The position numbers and the translations under genes were made by a program. From the NCBI GenBank assembly GCA_043757025.1, contig JAYVQG010000243.1, positions 1 to 6,072 of the forward strand: 6,072 nt of DNA, given 5' to 3'. This document shows positions 5,150 to 6,072 of the stretch, piece by piece; position 1 is the stretch's first letter; every line of letters begins with the position of its first letter. The notes under the pieces were generated by a model that did no database searches, was not told the DNA's origin, and saw only the letters and a program-made list of their open reading frames with translations. Source of the DNA: Limnoglobus sp043757025 (lineage in GTDB: Bacteria > Planctomycetota > Planctomycetia > Gemmatales > Gemmataceae).

Positions 5150-5968
5150 ATGTCATCTGCCGAGTTCCGGAGTTATGGGGCACAATGGATCGCAGGGGGG
5201 ATCCTTGTCGGTGCGGCCATTCTGAAGGCGGCGGACGTAATACCGTCGCACCAGTACACGGCCGGTTTCTCAGCGACTTGGCTCTTCATCGCGTTGTCGC
5301 AGTACGAGCTTTTTCTCGGGATGTGGCTCCTGAGTGGGCTGGCAAAAACAGGCGGGTGGCTCGTAGCAGTCAGTACGTTTGCGGTATTCGCGGGCGTCGG
5401 TCTATGGCACCTTCAACTGGGGCAAGTGAACTGCGACTGTTTCGGCAGCCTGCCCGTGCGGACCTGGCAAGCGGTCGCACTCGATGTGACAGTGCTACTG
5501 ATCCTGGGATTCGCGTGGCCGAAGTCGTGGCGGTTCACACTGAAGCCAACGGCACTGTTTTTGGGCAACTATTTGGCCGTGCTTGCGATTTGGACCGTTG
5601 CGGCGATCGCAATATTCGGTTCGACTGATGTGGCCGTTGCGAAGTTGCGAGGGGATTCTTTGGTCGCCGTGCCTGCCGCAGTCGAGTACGGATCGATCCC
5701 CGCCGGGGAGACGGGTTCGGCAACAGTCGTTTTTTACAACTTCACGGACCGAGAGATTCGGCTCCTCGGTGGCACTGCGGATTGTTCCTGCACGGCGATT
5801 GACGACATGCCCACGTCAGTCCCGCCGGGCGGCGAAAAGTCAGTCGTGATCCGATTCCAAGTGCCGCTGGAGCCGGGTATCACGACACGAAATGCACAGA
5901 TATGGACCGACCTGAAAACCGTCAGGACGGTCCGGCTTACACTGACTGCTCGATCTGTCACACCGTGA
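5150..5968 (+). CDS. MauE/DoxX-type redox-associated membrane protein fused to DUF1573 (272 aa)
   Basis: The ATG at 5150 is the first start after the in-frame TAA at 5123. No Shine-Dalgarno is evident (GGCCGCTCCC precedes it). Residues 1-157 are a polytopic membrane module with predicted helices at about 13-30, 43-63, 69-88, 106-124 and 138-157. The pattern ILVGAAILKAAD in helix 1 and the NCDCFGS motif (C95, C97) before helix 4 are characteristic of MauE/DoxX-like redox-associated proteins. MauE itself is needed for maturation of the disulfide-rich methylamine dehydrogenase small subunit. Residues about 178-268 match DUF1573: VEYGSIPAGETGSATVVFYNF, then DCSCTAID with C212 and C214, then VPPGGEKSVVIRF. 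This is a small Ig-like beta-sandwich, expected outside the membrane. A role in periplasmic thiol/disulfide chemistry or protein folding is an inference from the two CxC pairs. No mau genes or thioredoxin are seen nearby. It is tail-to-tail with the transposase fragment, 25 bp away. Confidence 0.85.
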   Translation: MSSAEFRSYGAQWIAGGILVGAAILKAADVIPSHQYTAGFSATWLFIALSQYELFLGMWLLSGLAKTGGWLVAVSTFAVFAGVGLWHLQLGQVNCDCFGSLPVRTWQAVALDVTVLLILGFAWPKSWRFTLKPTALFLGNYLAVLAIWTVAAIAIFGSTDVAVAKLRGDSLVAVPAAVEYGSIPAGETGSATVVFYNFTDREIRLLGGTADCSCTAIDDMPTSVPPGGEKSVVIRFQVPLEPGITTRNAQIWTDLKTVRTVRLTLTARSVTP

Positions 5969-5993
5969 CAAGCAATTAGTACCTGTCCAAGAA

Positions 5994-6072
5994 TTACTCC
6001 GTGAGCTTCGGATGTGGGCGGATCGTGTAGTTCCATTGCGGGCAGATCGCGTGGCGAGTGAGCTGTATCGCC
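5994..6072 (-). CDS. C-terminal end of a transposase, probably ISAzo13 family (partial)
   Basis: The minus strand reads 25 codons to a TAA at 5996-5994: AIQLTRHAICPQWNYTI, then RPHPKLTE. The 'H...PQWNYTI.P' ending is, from memory, the typical C-terminus of ISAzo13-family transposases (DDE_Tnp_ISAZ013), whose last residues are usually 'H.F...WNYTI.P'. The rest of the gene lies beyond the right edge. If this is an intact insertion sequence, its terminal repeat should fall in the 25 bp between the stop of the MauE/DUF1573 gene and this stop (5969-5993), for instance around GTACCTGTCCAAG (5980-5992); this cannot be tested without the other end. The peptide alone is short, so the call is moderate. 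Confidence 0.5.
   Translation of the reverse strand, partial: AIQLTRHAICPQWNYTIRPHPKLTE

Overview
The window looks like chromosomal DNA of a planctomycete, most likely from the Gemmataceae. The reasons are family-level and partly from memory. There is a large protein with an N-terminal MJ0042-type zinc ribbon, one membrane segment and a PQQ-like beta-propeller. There is also a membrane protein that fuses a MauE/DoxX-type module to DUF1573. Dispersed short repeats are abundant, and coding regions are moderately GC-rich. No database search was possible, so the taxonomy is an inference.

Layout. Positions 1-63 (minus) hold the first 21 codons of a gene that runs off the left edge. Positions 195-488 hold a 294-bp transposase-less element (MITE-like) with 10-bp terminal inverted repeats and a perfect 5-bp flanking duplication (GATTT). 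It contains an 84-bp array of four 21-bp units. Positions 574-4323 (plus) encode the 1249-residue zinc ribbon/TM/propeller protein, with a candidate promoter between the element and the GTG start. A second copy of the same element, inverted, occupies 4322-4625, directly at the 3' end of that gene, and its terminus supplies bases of the stop codon. The large gene is therefore bracketed by an inverted pair of about 300-bp repeats. Positions 4674-4798 hold three copies of a 24-bp hairpin repeat, two direct and one inverted. The inverted copy carries compensatory base-pair changes. Positions 4827-4973 (minus) encode a 48-residue helical small protein with a strong Shine-Dalgarno. Positions 5150-5968 (plus) encode the MauE/DoxX-DUF1573 fusion. 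Positions 5994-6072 (minus) hold the C-terminal end of what looks like an ISAzo13-type transposase.

No operon is visible: every gene is separated by intergenic DNA or is in opposite orientation to its neighbour. The large propeller protein and the MauE/DUF1573 protein are both predicted membrane-anchored, with domains likely in the periplasm, but nothing in the sequence ties them to one pathway. The most notable content is the repeat architecture: the inverted element pair around a single passenger gene, the modular 21-bp arrays (A2B2 in one copy, A1B3 in the other), and the covarying hairpin family. I found no rRNA, tRNA or CRISPR array, and I do not claim a complete new defence or metabolic system.
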